Below, one piece after another: positions 63,189-64,000 of a DNA stretch of 64,000 bases. This stretch comes from Paraburkholderia tropica (lineage in GTDB: Bacteria; Pseudomonadota; Gammaproteobacteria; Burkholderiales; Burkholderiaceae): assembly GCF_900109265.1 (NCBI RefSeq), contig NZ_FNZM01000001.1:62001-126000 (forward strand), given 5' to 3'. The notes below the pieces were generated by a model. The model was not told where the DNA came from, did no database searches, and worked only from the letters and a program-made list of their open reading frames with translations. A program made the translations under genes and the position numbers. Numbering within the stretch: position 1 is the first letter of the stretch; the number at the start of each line of letters is the position of its first letter.

Positions 63189-64000
63189 ATGAACGACCTG
63201 ATCCAGGACATTGCCAAGATTGAAGTCCCGCACGATCTGCTTTCGCAGATCGACGTGAACGACGTGCTCTTGAAGTTCCGCAACAACTTCAAGCGGCTCG
63301 ACGAACTGAAGCGCGCGCGTAACGAACATGAGCAGCGCAACGCGCTCATGCGCTGGTGGCACAACGACAAGCTGAAGGACGCGCAACTCGATGCGCAGGA
63401 GTTGCAGGCCGAGTTCTCCAAGAGCCTCGCGCAACTGATGGTCATCAGCATGATGCAGTCGCAGAAGCTCGCGCATCAGCAAGATCAGATCGGCTCGCAG
63501 CAACGCGACCTCAAGCGTCAGACCGAACGCCTCGAATCGCATACAGTGCAGCTCGATCAGCAGCAACAGAAGCTGCATATTCAGGCTGTCGAACTGAAAA
63601 ATCTGATCAACGATTTCTTCGAGCTGCGCGGTTTGACGCAAGAAGGTGCGAAGCAACTTATCGCCATCGCGTCGGAGGTGAAAGGCACGCGCAACGAGCT
63701 GATTCAATCGGTGCAGGCAACCGCCGCCAGCATGCGCGACGACCACGCCGCGCTCGAACAGTTCGTGAAGGACGTGGCGGCTTCGCTCAGCGCGTCGGTG
63801 ATGGAGAAAACCGGGCAATTGAGCCAGCAGGTTGACGCGCAGTGCGCCGCATTGACGAGCCGTCTCGAAACCGCGCAAGCGCACGGCGCCGCGCGTCTCG
63901 ACGAGATCGCCGCAACGCTCGGCGGCCATATGAGCCATACGCAGGCGCAGGGCGAAGCGCTCGTGGCGCGCATCGAAGCGACGGACGGTCGTCACGCGCA
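63189..64000 (+). CDS. Long coiled-coil protein, C-terminus outside window
   Basis: 270 codons are in the window. The start ATG lies 4 nt after the HNH gene stop with no separate ribosome site, so translation is coupled. The sequence is helical and charged: EVPHDLLSQIDVNDVLLKFR, NNFKRLDELKRARNEHEQRN, then long heptad stretches (QQDQIGSQQRDLKRQTERLE, SHTVQLDQQQQKLHIQAVEL) up to the window edge. It has no membrane segment in this part. It is likely a structural or sensor partner of the HNH-membrane protein. More genes of the locus may lie beyond 64000. Confidence 0.8.
   Translation, partial: MNDLIQDIAKIEVPHDLLSQIDVNDVLLKFRNNFKRLDELKRARNEHEQRNALMRWWHNDKLKDAQLDAQELQAEFSKSLAQLMVISMMQSQKLAHQQDQIGSQQRDLKRQTERLESHTVQLDQQQQKLHIQAVELKNLINDFFELRGLTQEGAKQLIAIASEVKGTRNELIQSVQATAASMRDDHAALEQFVKDVAASLSASVMEKTGQLSQQVDAQCAALTSRLETAQAHGAARLDEIAATLGGHMSHTQAQGEALVARIEATDGRHA

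Noticed and set aside
1-64000. CRISPR array or rRNA operon
   Set aside because: No regularly spaced direct repeats and no rRNA-like sequence were found on either strand.

Overview
The window is high-GC DNA with the look of a Burkholderiaceae chromosome or chromid (Paraburkholderia, Caballeronia or Burkholderia type). Evidence for this is a Bv3F/BpH3-type short H-NS protein, a DUF3563 small protein, many Ala/Arg-rich proteins with GC-rich third positions, and two-partner-secretion and T6SS cargo genes. Because of the GC bias almost every gene has long antisense shadow ORFs; these were left out.

Layout. 1-2.7 kb: 5' part of a class A penicillin-binding protein, a small membrane protein and a flavin reductase. 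3.2-7.4 kb: an orphan T6SS cargo operon (PAAR, VgrG with a C-terminal HExxH domain, two small downstream genes), flanked by a pair of near-identical 23-bp sequences. 7.4-14.0 kb: DUF3563 small gene with an operator array, a Pro/Ala-rich membrane protein, MgtC family protein, AGE-family epimerase, chemoreceptor and PaaI thioesterase. 14.1-24.7 kb: a nine-gene operon that reads as non-phosphorylative L-fucose (or closely related sugar) catabolism plus its ABC importer, divergent from an IclR regulator. 24.8-34.6 kb: VOC protein, TPR/O-GlcNAc-transferase-like protein, a 181-aa conserved unknown, Pat-like protein acetyltransferase, diguanylate cyclase, peptide chain release factor 3 and H-NS. 34.7-40.1 kb: small unknown, LuxR regulator, lipoprotein, BON protein, GntP permease, DUF2846 lipoprotein. 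40.1-41.9 kb: decayed filamentous-haemagglutinin (TpsA) gene cut at its 3' side next to an IS3-type transposase remnant. 42.3-44.1 kb: single-chain dihydroxyacetone kinase. 44.3-47.5 kb: a translationally coupled two-gene locus (bPH/TerB-like membrane protein plus a membrane protein with a His/Asp-rich signature). 47.5-56.6 kb: mhp operon for 3-(3-hydroxyphenyl)propionate degradation and its regulator mhpR. 56.7 kb: tRNA-Val(GAC). 56.9-61.0 kb: glutamate/aspartate-type binding protein, D-amino-acid dehydrogenase and a second chemoreceptor. 61.5-64.0 kb: a second unusual locus, an HNH-like nuclease fused to a membrane domain followed closely by a long coiled-coil protein that runs off the window.

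How the genes work together. The fucose operon encodes uptake (binding protein, ATPase, permease) and every oxidative step to pyruvate plus lactate. The mhp operon encodes hydroxylase, ring-cleavage dioxygenase, hydrolase, hydratase, aldolase and acylating aldehyde dehydrogenase with a transporter. The best candidates for an undescribed system are the 44.3-47.5 kb and 61.5-64.0 kb loci: multi-domain membrane proteins with TerB-like, PH-like, metal-hydrolase-like and HNH-like elements, tightly coupled translation and no link to the surrounding catabolic genes. Whether the two loci work together is inference.
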